Source: Lachnospiraceae bacterium UBA3845 (GTDB taxonomy: Bacteria; Bacillota; Clostridia; Lachnospirales; Lachnospiraceae). From it: 7,698 bases of DNA. Position 1 is the first letter of the stretch. The number at the start of each line of letters is the position of its first letter. Made by a program: the position numbers and the translations under genes. Location: assembly GCA_002392705.1 (NCBI GenBank), contig DGHP01000003.1, positions 743-8,440 of the forward strand, written 5' to 3'. Below are positions 1 to 5,888 of this stretch, piece after piece. The notes under the pieces were generated by a model. That model did not search any database and was not told the origin of the DNA. It saw nothing but the letters and a program-made list of their open reading frames with translations.

Positions 1-10
1 ACAAATAAAG

Positions 11-37
11 AACACAAAGAACACAAAGAACACAGAA
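11..37. repeat. 9-bp tandem repeat (AACACAAAG, about three copies)
   Basis: Units at 11-19 and 20-28 are identical; the third (29-37, AACACAGAA) has diverged. The run lies just upstream of the hairpin at 35-97. In one + frame a TAA occurs at 6-8, so the run could be 3' untranslated sequence of a gene that ends at the window edge, but too little is present to call that gene. No function can be assigned. Confidence 0.6.
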
Positions 38-97
38 GCAGAAAAGGCCTTCCGTATCCTGAACCGGACGCGGAGGGCATTTTCATTTTCTGCCTTC
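35..97. terminator. Large hairpin, probable bidirectional intrinsic terminator
   Basis: The inner stem pairs GCCTTCCG (47-54) with CGGAGGGC (71-78) through one G-U pair. It is flanked by AAAA (42-45) on the left and TTTT (80-83 and 86-89) on the right, so it could terminate transcripts from either side. An outer stem pairs 35-45 (GAAGCAGAAAA) with 86-97 (TTTTCTGCCTTC) through one bulged base, giving an unusually long composite hairpin. It probably ends an upstream + strand gene outside the window. The T-tract is interrupted (ATTTTCATTTTC), which lowers confidence. Confidence 0.5.
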
Positions 98-120
98 ATC
101 TGCTGCCGTTACATTTTGTG

Positions 121-198
121 CTGACACGGTGTCTGTCAGGGCGCCGGATCCATGTATTATAATGCCGCCAGGGGCAGGCTGACGCGGTGTCTGTCAGG
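121..198. repeat. Pair of 20-bp hairpin-forming direct repeats
   Basis: CTGACACGGTGTCTGTCAGG (121-140) recurs at 179-198 with a single A to G change, 58 bp apart. Each copy has dyad symmetry: CTGACA pairs with TGTCAG in copy 1. In copy 2 the changed base leaves a G-T wobble, so the stem can still form in RNA. Copy 2 is also nested in a larger alternative stem, 171-181 with 201-211 (11 pairs, two wobble). The copies could be paired operators or structured RNA; which one cannot be told from sequence alone. Confidence 0.6.
158..163 (+). promoter_or_regulatory. Possible promoter -10 box (TATAAT)
   Basis: A perfect TATAAT lies between the two dyad repeats at 121-140 and 179-198. No good TTGACA-like -35 hexamer is found 16-18 bp upstream (GTCAGG or TGTCAG at best). 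Because the local sequence is ATTATAAT, the box reads on both strands. If used on + it would give the peptidase mRNA a leader of roughly 490 nt. The evidence is position and hexamer only. Confidence 0.2.
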
Positions 199-565
199 AG
201 CAGCCTGTTCCCGGCATCTGAGACAGGCGGAAGGTCTGCTGCCGGATGAGGGACAAATTCACAGAATATACATGGAATGTCTGAAGAAGCAGGCATGGAA
301 CCGCCGGGCGGAATCCGTATAATAGACAGGAAGCCGGTCCAGGCACTCCATATGGGTGCAGGGAAAGATTTCCGGATTCTCAGCTGAAAATGCTGAAGCA
401 TAGAAGATGCGGCATGCGTCCGCAGTACGGATGGCCTGCTCTGTACGCTATTGCACTAAGCAGCAAAACTGCCGGCTGGAATATGCGGGCGGCCTGATGT
501 GCGGAGGGCACTGAATCGAGAAACGAGGAAACAGAATCATACAGAAACAGAAATAAGAGAAGCAT

Positions 566-599
566 TTCCGGACTTCCCGGCGGACGATCTGATCCGGAA
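566..599 (+). other. Inverted repeat in the leader of the peptidase gene
   Basis: TTCCGGA (566-572) is the reverse complement of TCCGGAA (593-599), with a 20-nt loop, about 60 bases upstream of the peptidase start. No T-tract follows on either strand, so it is not a standard terminator. It may be an mRNA structure or operator, or chance. Confidence 0.3.
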
Positions 600-661
600 G
601 AGGGGAGAAAAAAGGAAATCAACAGAAAAGGAATCAATATAACAGAAAGGAAAGGGCAAAA

Positions 662-3463
662 ATGAATATGAAGAAGGGATTATGCGCATTGCTTGCAGCA
701 GCGATGCTGGCTTCTTCCGCCGCGGCATACGCGGGAGAAGCCCTGAATGAGACGAAAGAGGCGCAGATCTTTACAGAGGCAGATCAGGAGCCGGTTCCGG
801 GACAGAAGGATCTGTCTGCCGGACAGTTTACGGCGGAAACGATACAGCTTCCGAACGGAAACAGTGCTCTGGTACATTCTGATAATGGCAGAGTCTATTT
901 TGTAGAAGGAAACTGCAGCTCAGCTCCTGTGAAGAATATGGAGGACGCGGAAAAAGTGCTTTCCTCCCTGACGGGTCTTCTGGGAGGAGATGACCAGATC
1001 CAGTTCGAACCCTGGCGCATGGTCACAGACCCGGCCGGCAACTGTTACTATATATTCTTCCAGATGTACGCGGACACAACCGTTTCCGGCGGGGCAGTCA
1101 AGATCATCACGGATGCCGATGGAAATATGCTTGGAATGACCTGCAGCATGGAAACGGAGCTTCCGGAGGTTGAAGCGGCAGAGGGAATCAGCGCTGAGCA
1201 GGCGGAAGAGATAGTACGCGAACATGCAGAGGAGAACGGGGAAATGCTTCCGGAGATTCTGGAAGGCATGACCACGAAGATCATTCTTCCGGTGAACAAA
1301 GACCTGGATCCCTATTCGGAGGAGGAGAAAGAGGAGAGCCGTTTTGTCTGGGCTGTATACAGCAATAACAGCAGGGAAAACCATGAGACCGGTTCTGATC
1401 TTCCTTACCTTGCGCACTATGTGACAACCGGCGGTGAATACCTTTACAGCCTGCCCACTATTATGCCGGGCGATGAAGCTGCGGAAGCCGGCTATGATGC
1501 TTCCTACGTGTTCGAATTCATGGAGCCGGCAGAATACAGCGGCACTGTAATGCTCGCAGACGGAAGCGAAAAGGAAATCAATATCGATCTGATGCGCGAC
1601 AGCAGGACCGGGATGTATTACCTGGGCAATATCGAGCGGAGGATCGCGGTGGCGGACTGCTACGAATTCCTTTACAACCAGGGCAGCGTTGTCATGGAAG
1701 CAAGTCCGGACAACAGCGGCTGGGATGAAAACTGCCTGCTCGCTCTTTACAACTACTGCCGTGCCTGGGATTATTACAATGAGATCGGATGGAATGGCGG
1801 AGACGGATTCGGAACGCCGATCATGATCCTGAAGGATTTCTGTGATGAAGATCATACCCCGATCGACAATGCCGCCTATGCAGGGCGTTATTACGGCTGG
1901 CAGCTGTTTCTTTCCAGTTCGGCCAACCAGCTCAGCCAGTGCCTGGATGTGCTGGGACATGAATTCACGCACTGTGTGACAGGCTCCGTTATGACCTATA
2001 ACGCATACATGAACGACTACGGCGCGATCAATGAGGCTATCAGCGACATCCAGGGAAATATCTGCGAAAAGATGTATGAAATGGATGATGATCCGGAATG
2101 GCGGCTCGGGGAGGACATCGAATCAATCCGAAGCATGAGCAGCCCGCGGGATTATCAGCAGCCTGAATATACCTGGGACGTCTATTATATGCCCGAGGTT
2201 CAGACGCCCACGGACCTCAATGACCGCGGCGGCGTACATTCCAATTCCTCCCTGCTCAACCACATCGCCTACCGCCTCTGCGAAGACGGCGGAATGACGC
2301 TGGATGAAGCGCGCAGCTTCTGGTTTGCGACAGACTGCACGATGGTGCCGGGTACGGATTACCGCCAGCTGAGTGAGCTGCTCCCCTGGGTGCTTGGCAA
2401 TCTGGGAATGGATCAGTATCAGGAAGCCCTTAAGGAGGCAATCGCCTATACCCGTATCGGATCGAAGGAGATGCCGGAAAACTTTGAAGAGGACCAGGCC
2501 CTTGTAACCCTGACCCTCCCGGATTCCGAGAACTTCAATGATGGCAACTGGGGACTTTTCATCCTCAGCCTTGACACAGATAAAGTCCTTAGGAATATCG
2601 GCGATCTTTTCAGCGGCGCGGAAGAATATAAGGATGCGCTTCCGGATCTGATTCAGATCCTGGCGGACGATCTTCTCTTCTCTAAAGACGGCGGTGAGCA
2701 GGATACGGAAGAAACAGAGGCTGAAGAGGAAGCTGACAGCTTCATCGCAGATCTTCTCAGCAGCATCTTCTCTGAGCAGGAGACCGAAGGAGAAGAGACC
2801 TTCTTTGAGGAAACCGAAGGAGAAGAGCTCCTTCCGAAAGAGACAGAAGGAGAAGAGTTTCTCCCGGAGGAGACTGAAGGAGAGGAGATACTGCAGGAGG
2901 AACAGAGAGAGGACGATGATATCACCGGAACAGGCGACCTGACTTATGATCTGGCGGTATGGGCAAAGAAATATCTGGGCAGCGCGCTCTTTTTCGGACA
3001 GGGTTCCGCCGGTGACGATGGCCATACCATCCGTATGGTCAGCCGTCCGGGCCTGACGATTCCGGTTCTGGTCAGATTTGAAACGAAACCGGGATCCATG
3101 CAGCCGAAGTCCCTGGGGCTGGGTGTCTACATCTTTGACAACTGGATCGATCTGGGCGAAGTTGCAGAGCTTTTCTTTGATCCGGAACTTCTTGAACAGA
3201 CAATTTCAGAGGACAGCGGGAACCTGTCGGTCTTTGGCTTAAATCTTGATCTGCTGGTCTGGATGAAAGACCTGTTTGAGAACAGAGATAAGATCTTCTT
3301 CAGAATGGAAGGCGGAGAGATCAATGAGATCCCGTCGGAAGGAATTGAGAATCTGACCATTCTTGATGAAGAAACGGTCGATGATATAATAAAAGTCTTT
3401 GAGGAGGCCATAGAGGCTGAAGCAGGGACGGAATACGAAGCGGACGAAACGGAAGCTGAATAA
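662..3463 (+). CDS. Secreted M4-family (thermolysin-like) zinc metallopeptidase with acidic C-terminal extension
   Basis: A 933-residue endopeptidase precursor. The start ATG follows AAAGGAAAGGG (646-656) at good spacing. Residues 1-24 form a Sec signal peptide (KK, a hydrophobic Ala/Leu run, AYA then G25), and no lipobox is seen. The propeptide has an FTP-like segment around FFQMYAD (about 132-138) and a PepSY-like region (about 176-270). The catalytic domain runs from about 326 to 600. Zinc site: HEFTH (H433, E434, H437) plus E458 in GAINEAISD, with the thermolysin H231 equivalent at H526 in GGVHSNSS, so it should be active. The NAFW segment before HExxH is altered to NAAY. Thermolysin precursors are usually about 550 residues; the extra length is a C-terminal extension (about 604-933) with unrecognised segments around four acidic 10-residue repeats (707-746), and it ends in another acidic tail. 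No LPXTG, SLH or C-terminal membrane anchor is seen, so release from the cell is inferred. It is probably monocistronic. Substrate unknown. Confidence 0.95.
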   Translation: MNMKKGLCALLAAAMLASSAAAYAGEALNETKEAQIFTEADQEPVPGQKDLSAGQFTAETIQLPNGNSALVHSDNGRVYFVEGNCSSAPVKNMEDAEKVLSSLTGLLGGDDQIQFEPWRMVTDPAGNCYYIFFQMYADTTVSGGAVKIITDADGNMLGMTCSMETELPEVEAAEGISAEQAEEIVREHAEENGEMLPEILEGMTTKIILPVNKDLDPYSEEEKEESRFVWAVYSNNSRENHETGSDLPYLAHYVTTGGEYLYSLPTIMPGDEAAEAGYDASYVFEFMEPAEYSGTVMLADGSEKEINIDLMRDSRTGMYYLGNIERRIAVADCYEFLYNQGSVVMEASPDNSGWDENCLLALYNYCRAWDYYNEIGWNGGDGFGTPIMILKDFCDEDHTPIDNAAYAGRYYGWQLFLSSSANQLSQCLDVLGHEFTHCVTGSVMTYNAYMNDYGAINEAISDIQGNICEKMYEMDDDPEWRLGEDIESIRSMSSPRDYQQPEYTWDVYYMPEVQTPTDLNDRGGVHSNSSLLNHIAYRLCEDGGMTLDEARSFWFATDCTMVPGTDYRQLSELLPWVLGNLGMDQYQEALKEAIAYTRIGSKEMPENFEEDQALVTLTLPDSENFNDGNWGLFILSLDTDKVLRNIGDLFSGAEEYKDALPDLIQILADDLLFSKDGGEQDTEETEAEEEADSFIADLLSSIFSEQETEGEETFFEETEGEELLPKETEGEEFLPEETEGEEILQEEQREDDDITGTGDLTYDLAVWAKKYLGSALFFGQGSAGDDGHTIRMVSRPGLTIPVLVRFETKPGSMQPKSLGLGVYIFDNWIDLGEVAELFFDPELLEQTISEDSGNLSVFGLNLDLLVWMKDLFENRDKIFFRMEGGEINEIPSEGIENLTILDEETVDDIIKVFEEAIEAEAGTEYEADETEAE
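2780..2899 (+). repeat. Four 30-bp in-frame repeats encoding ETEGEE-type decapeptides
   Basis: Residues 707-746 of the M4 peptidase are four tandem decapeptides: ETEGEETFFE, ETEGEELLPK, ETEGEEFLPE and ETEGEEILQE. ETEGEE is invariant, while the last four positions keep a hydrophobic pair and a Pro/Glu/Lys end. The DNA copies differ at many synonymous positions (GAGACC, GAAACC, GAGACA, GAGACT), so the expansion is not recent and the protein sequence appears to be maintained. It is likely an extended, highly acidic spacer or a cation- or surface-interacting segment. Confidence 0.9.
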
Positions 3464-3484
3464 ACGGAAAGGTCTTTTTTAAGG

Positions 3485-3520
3485 GTGTCCCCGGGAAATC
3501 AATCCCGGGGATGCTTTTTT
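3485..3520 (+). terminator. Intrinsic terminator after the M4 peptidase
   Basis: CCCCGGGA (3489-3496) pairs perfectly with TCCCGGGG (3503-3510) around a 6-nt loop (AATCAA). The stem extends to 12 pairs (3485-3496 with 3503-3514) with two G-U pairs, followed directly by TTTTTT (3515-3520). It lies 21 bases after the peptidase stop codon and should separate that gene from the cobalamin genes. Confidence 0.93.
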
Positions 3521-3548
3521 ATCCGGGAACCGGGAAGAGCAGGCATGT

Positions 3549-3633
3549 TCTCCATGAATACGCGCCGGGAACAGGGAAACACTGTCTGAAGTCAACTGCT
3601 GTCTGGTACTCTCTATGAACATGTGCCGGGAAC
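3549..3633. repeat. Imperfect 24-bp direct repeat upstream of cobS
   Basis: The sequences at 3549-3572 and 3610-3633 match at 20 of 24 positions (core pattern TCTCYATGAAYAYGYGCCGGGAAC, split here as TCTCYATGAAYAYGYG and CCGGGAAC). All four differences are C/T transitions. The end motif CCGGGAAC also occurs alone at 3523-3530. The two copies are 61 bp apart. Function unknown; they could be the residue of a duplication. Confidence 0.55.
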
Positions 3634-3693
3634 TGAGAACTTTCTGTGGTGAAATGGGAGGGATTGTGTTAAGATGTATGAGGCTATTTATGT

Positions 3694-3751
3694 CCTGAAA
3701 CCGGACTTTCTCTGAGCGTCCCACGGAATACAGGATTCTGTCTGTTTCAGG
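3694..3751 (+). promoter_or_regulatory. Inverted repeat in the cobS leader
   Basis: CCTGAAAC (3694-3701) is the exact reverse complement of GTTTCAGG (3744-3751). The 42-nt interval holds a small nested dyad, ACAG-GATT-CTGT. It lies 45-100 bases upstream of the cobS start, so an mRNA fold is possible. No T-tract follows. The call rests only on complementarity and position. Confidence 0.3.
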
Positions 3752-3780
3752 GGACGATAAAGAATGCTTTCCGGTCTGTG

Positions 3781-3786
3781 AGAAGG
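3781..3786 (+). promoter_or_regulatory. Ribosome binding site that selects the cobS start
   Basis: AGAAGG lies 9 bases before ATG 3796. The in-frame GTG at 3778 lies upstream of it, the ATG at 3787 directly abuts it, and the ATG at 3817 has only a weakly placed G-run. This favours 3796 as the start of cobS. Confidence 0.55.
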
Positions 3787-3795
3787 ATGAAATCT

Positions 3796-4569
3796 ATGAA
3801 TGGGGGTCAGGCACAGATGAAGAGATGGTGGGAGACCTGCCTGGTTGCATTTTCCATGTATTCCAGAATTCCCGTTCCCTTTGTTGCGTGGAATGATGAA
3901 AATATGAAGTACGCAGTATGCGCTTTTCCGCTGATCGGACTTGTGATCGGATTCCTGGAATGGATCTGGTCCGCGGCTGCGGTCCATGCGTCTTTCAGTC
4001 CGTCGCTGAGGGCGGCAGGGCTTGTCGTGATTCCGATTCTCGTAACGGGAGGCATCCATCTGGACGGCCTTCTGGATACGGCGGATGCGGAGGCTTCGCA
4101 TCTGGACAGGGAGAGGCGCCTTGAGATCATGGAGGACAGCTGCAGCGGTGCTTTTGCCATCATCTGCTGCGGTGCCTACCTGCTTCTTTCTTTCGGTGTG
4201 TTCAGCCAGCTGCCTCAGGAACGGATGCCCCAGCTTCTGATTGTATTTCTGGTAAGCAGAAGCCTGTCCGGCTATGCGCTCCTGAACTTTGATAAAGCCA
4301 AAGACAGCGGCCTGCTGAAGACTTTTTCGGATGCGGCCATGAATTACCGTGCCTCCCGCATACTGACCGGATTCCTTGCCGGAGCGGCGCTGGTAATGAT
4401 CCTGACGGCCCCGGGACCGGGTTTTGCCTCCTGTATCGCAGCCGGACTCTGCCTTTTCATTTACCGCCGCAGGTCCTATAAGATCTACGGAGGAATCACG
4501 GGAGATCTTGCCGGAGCTTTTCTATGTCTGACAGAACTGGCGATGGCTTTCTGCCTGGCGGTGTTCTGA
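3796..4569 (+). CDS. cobS: Adenosylcobinamide-GDP ribazoletransferase (cobalamin synthase)
   Basis: A 257-residue integral membrane enzyme. It joins adenosylcobinamide-GDP to alpha-ribazole or its 5'-phosphate, the last assembly step of the cobalamin nucleotide loop. Family hallmarks: an N-terminal AFSMYSRIPVP segment (about 18-28); the aspartate-rich GGIHLDGLLDTADA (85-98; D90, D94 and D97 are likely metal or diphosphate ligands); and a C-terminal GGITGDLAGA (232-241). Several hydrophobic helices lie between them (about 40-58, 69-84, 119-137, 182-200, 203-218). Length is typical for the family. The start at 3796 is chosen from the AGAAGG site; a GTG at 3778 or ATG at 3817 are alternatives that change only the N-terminal tail. 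It is first in the cobS, cobU-like, cobC-like cluster; the next gene begins 90 bases after its stop. Confidence 0.95.
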   Translation: MNGGQAQMKRWWETCLVAFSMYSRIPVPFVAWNDENMKYAVCAFPLIGLVIGFLEWIWSAAAVHASFSPSLRAAGLVVIPILVTGGIHLDGLLDTADAEASHLDRERRLEIMEDSCSGAFAIICCGAYLLLSFGVFSQLPQERMPQLLIVFLVSRSLSGYALLNFDKAKDSGLLKTFSDAAMNYRASRILTGFLAGAALVMILTAPGPGFASCIAAGLCLFIYRRRSYKIYGGITGDLAGAFLCLTELAMAFCLAVF

Positions 4570-4659
4570 CCGGAAGAGACTGCGGTCTGACGGATCTTTT
4601 GAGGCGGAAACAGTGGCTGTGTACGGCGGGCGCCGGGCAGTAAGAATTGGAGCAGCAGG

Positions 4660-5160
4660 ATGATACTGATTGTGGGAGGGGCCTACCAGGGAAAACTGGA
4701 TTTTGCCCTCAGCCTGACGGCATACCGGAAAGAAGATTATGCCGACGGAAAAAGCTGCAGCCTGGAAGAATTGAAAGAGGCCAGGGGCGTATCTGATTTT
4801 CATGAATTTGTGCGCAGGGAACTGGAAGACGCCGGCAAAAAGCGGCAGATACCCGGGCAGGACGGCATCGCCGGCAAAAAGCGGCAGCTGCCCAGTCCAG
4901 GCAGCAGTTCCGGGGAGGACCTTCCGGAGCGTGAAGCTGATTTTACCGGTGCTTTTGCCCGGAGACTGGCCGGTGCGCTGATCAGAGAGAATCCGGACCT
5001 GGTCATCATCGCGGATGAGATCGGCTGCGGAATCATTCCGATGGATGAAAAAGAGCGGATCTACAGGGAATGCGCGGGACGCGTCTGCACGGAGCTTGCG
5101 GCCTTCAGCGGGAAAGTCTACCGGGTCAGCTGCGGAATAGGAGTTCTGATCAAAGGATGA
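4660..5160 (+). CDS. cobU: Divergent CobU-like adenosylcobinamide kinase / guanylyltransferase homologue
   Basis: A 166-residue protein, a little shorter than usual CobU (about 180). The start ATG follows GGAGCAGCAGG with good spacing. CobU phosphorylates adenosylcobinamide and transfers GMP to it. Support: an N-terminal strand plus glycine loop, MILIVGGAYQGK (1-12); the family-typical C-terminal region with DEIGCGIIP (119-127), the following RIYRECAGRVCTELAA helix, and a YRVSCGIGVLIKG ending; and its place directly after cobS. Oddities: the P-loop has Leu13 where Ser/Thr normally follows GK, and I see no HRxxRPxxW-type segment, which carries the guanylylated histidine in characterised CobU. 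The middle instead has a hydrophilic insert with a duplicated AGKKRQ (58-63, 71-76). It may be a reduced, altered-function or degenerate CobU; assignment to the fold is firmer than the activity. Confidence 0.75.
   Translation: MILIVGGAYQGKLDFALSLTAYRKEDYADGKSCSLEELKEARGVSDFHEFVRRELEDAGKKRQIPGQDGIAGKKRQLPSPGSSSGEDLPEREADFTGAFARRLAGALIRENPDLVIIADEIGCGIIPMDEKERIYRECAGRVCTELAAFSGKVYRVSCGIGVLIKG
4830..4887 (+). repeat. 19-bp direct repeat inside the cobU-like gene
   Basis: CGCCGGCAAAAAGCGGCAG occurs at 4830-4848 and 4869-4887 with no mismatch. The period is 39 bp (13 codons), so the frame is kept, and it encodes AGKKRQ twice. It sits in the hydrophilic middle of the protein. Perfect identity suggests a fairly recent in-frame duplication or slippage. 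Confidence 0.85.
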
Positions 5161-5825
5161 TAAAAATACTCTGCCTGATCCGCCACGGGATGACGGCGGG
5201 CAATCAGAGAAGCAATTATATCGGAGGCAGGACGGATGAAAGTCTGTGCCCGCAGGGCGCGGAACTGCTGAAAAAGAATGTATATCCGCCTGCGGAATAT
5301 CTCTTCCTGAGTCCCATGAAGCGCTGCATGGAGAGCGCCCGGATCCTGTATCCGGACCTGATCCGGGAAGGCTGCTTCGAGATCTGCGAGGGGTTCAGGG
5401 AATGTGATTTCGGCCGCTTTGAAGGCCGTTCCTGGCAGGAGATGAGCGGGGAAAAGGAGTATCAGGACTGGATCGACTCCGGCGGGATGGGAAAATTCCC
5501 GGGAGGGGAGGATCCGAAGGATTTCATTAAGCGCTGTGCTGATGCCTTTGAAGACTGCGCGGACCGTTTCCTTCACAGTCCCGGAATGCCTGACAGAGCA
5601 GCGGCACTGGTTCACGGCGGAACGATTATGAGCATCCTGTCCGTTTACGGAGACAGGAGCAAAGCCTATTATGACTGGCATGTGCCCTGCGGAGGCGGTT
5701 TCACGCTGCAGTTTGACAGGGAACTGTGGGAGAAGGGCGGCGGAATCCAGAGCGTGGAAAAGCTGCTGCTTATCGGAGACAGTGTGAAAGAAGCGGAAGA
5801 ATCCGCAGGACTGAACGGCAGATGA
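5157..5825 (+). CDS. cobC: Histidine phosphatase family protein, probable alpha-ribazole phosphatase
   Basis: A 222-residue cytoplasmic enzyme of the phosphoglycerate-mutase-like histidine phosphatase superfamily. Visible active site: RHG at 9-11 (H10 is the phospho-accepting histidine), R56 in SPMKRCMESA, E82 in ECDFGRFEG, and H153 in VHGG. The E-DFG-FEG pattern and the gene context point to CobC, which removes the 5'-phosphate from alpha-ribazole phosphate or adenosylcobalamin phosphate. Without that context the fold alone would allow another small-molecule phosphatase. ATG 5157 overlaps the cobU-like stop (ATGA), and AAAGG directly abuts the ATG, so translational coupling is likely. A longer in-frame start at 5070 would lie deep inside the upstream gene and is rejected, because RHG sits near the N-terminus in this family. 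The C-terminal tail after about residue 200 is charged and lacks recognisable motifs. Confidence 0.8.
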   Translation: MIKILCLIRHGMTAGNQRSNYIGGRTDESLCPQGAELLKKNVYPPAEYLFLSPMKRCMESARILYPDLIREGCFEICEGFRECDFGRFEGRSWQEMSGEKEYQDWIDSGGMGKFPGGEDPKDFIKRCADAFEDCADRFLHSPGMPDRAAALVHGGTIMSILSVYGDRSKAYYDWHVPCGGGFTLQFDRELWEKGGGIQSVEKLLLIGDSVKEAEESAGLNGR

Positions 5826-5888
5826 CAGACAACATGGATAAAAATACTGATACGCAACAGTCTCTGTGAGAGTTTCTGAGGGGGTAAA

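Larger units (their letters stand above)
98..661. other. Gene-free stretch upstream of the M4 peptidase
   Basis: About 560 bases with no reading frame that has a recognisable product or a good ribosome binding site. The minus-strand frames here (for example 96-401 and 380-637) show no family resemblance. The stretch holds two hairpin-forming direct repeats (121-140, 179-198), two TATAAT boxes without good -35 partners (158-163 and 318-323), small inverted repeats (TGCGG/CCGCA at 408-412 and 420-424; 566-572 with 593-599), and the purine-rich leader of the peptidase gene. Confidence 0.6.
3521..3795. other. Intergenic region upstream of cobS
   Basis: No supported gene lies between the terminator and cobS. 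The stretch holds the imperfect direct repeats at 3549-3633 and an inverted repeat at 3694-3751. A weak extended -10-like TGTTAAGAT (3667-3675) has no good -35. I looked for an adenosylcobalamin riboswitch because of the downstream genes. GGTGAAATGGGAG (3648-3660) faintly recalls one conserved segment, but the remaining conserved core is not visible. Confidence 0.5.

Noticed and set aside
318..323. Second TATAAT box as promoter of the peptidase
   Set aside because: The upstream sequence 16-18 bp away (ATGGAA or TGGAAC) is a poor -35 match and nothing else supports it.
96..401. 101-codon minus-strand open frame in the 5' gap
   Set aside because: No recognisable motif and no good ribosome site. 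It runs through the dyad repeats, which suggests non-coding sequence.
920..1972. 350-codon minus-strand open frame
   Set aside because: It lies fully antisense to the catalytic and propeptide parts of the M4 peptidase, whose motifs prove the + frame. The translated protein has no recognisable family features and no convincing ribosome site.
2123..3025. 300-codon minus-strand open frame
   Set aside because: It is a shadow of the peptidase C-terminal region. Its repetitive Phe/Leu/Ser content is the reverse complement of the acidic repeats.
3648..3690. Possible cobalamin riboswitch ahead of cobS
   Set aside because: Only a short GGTGAAAT-like string is seen. The other conserved segments and the expected length and layout are not recognisable.
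5070..5156. Longer N-terminus for the cobC-like gene
   Set aside because: It would place 29 extra residues before the RHG motif and lie inside the cobU-like gene; the ATGA overlap start at 5157 fits the family.
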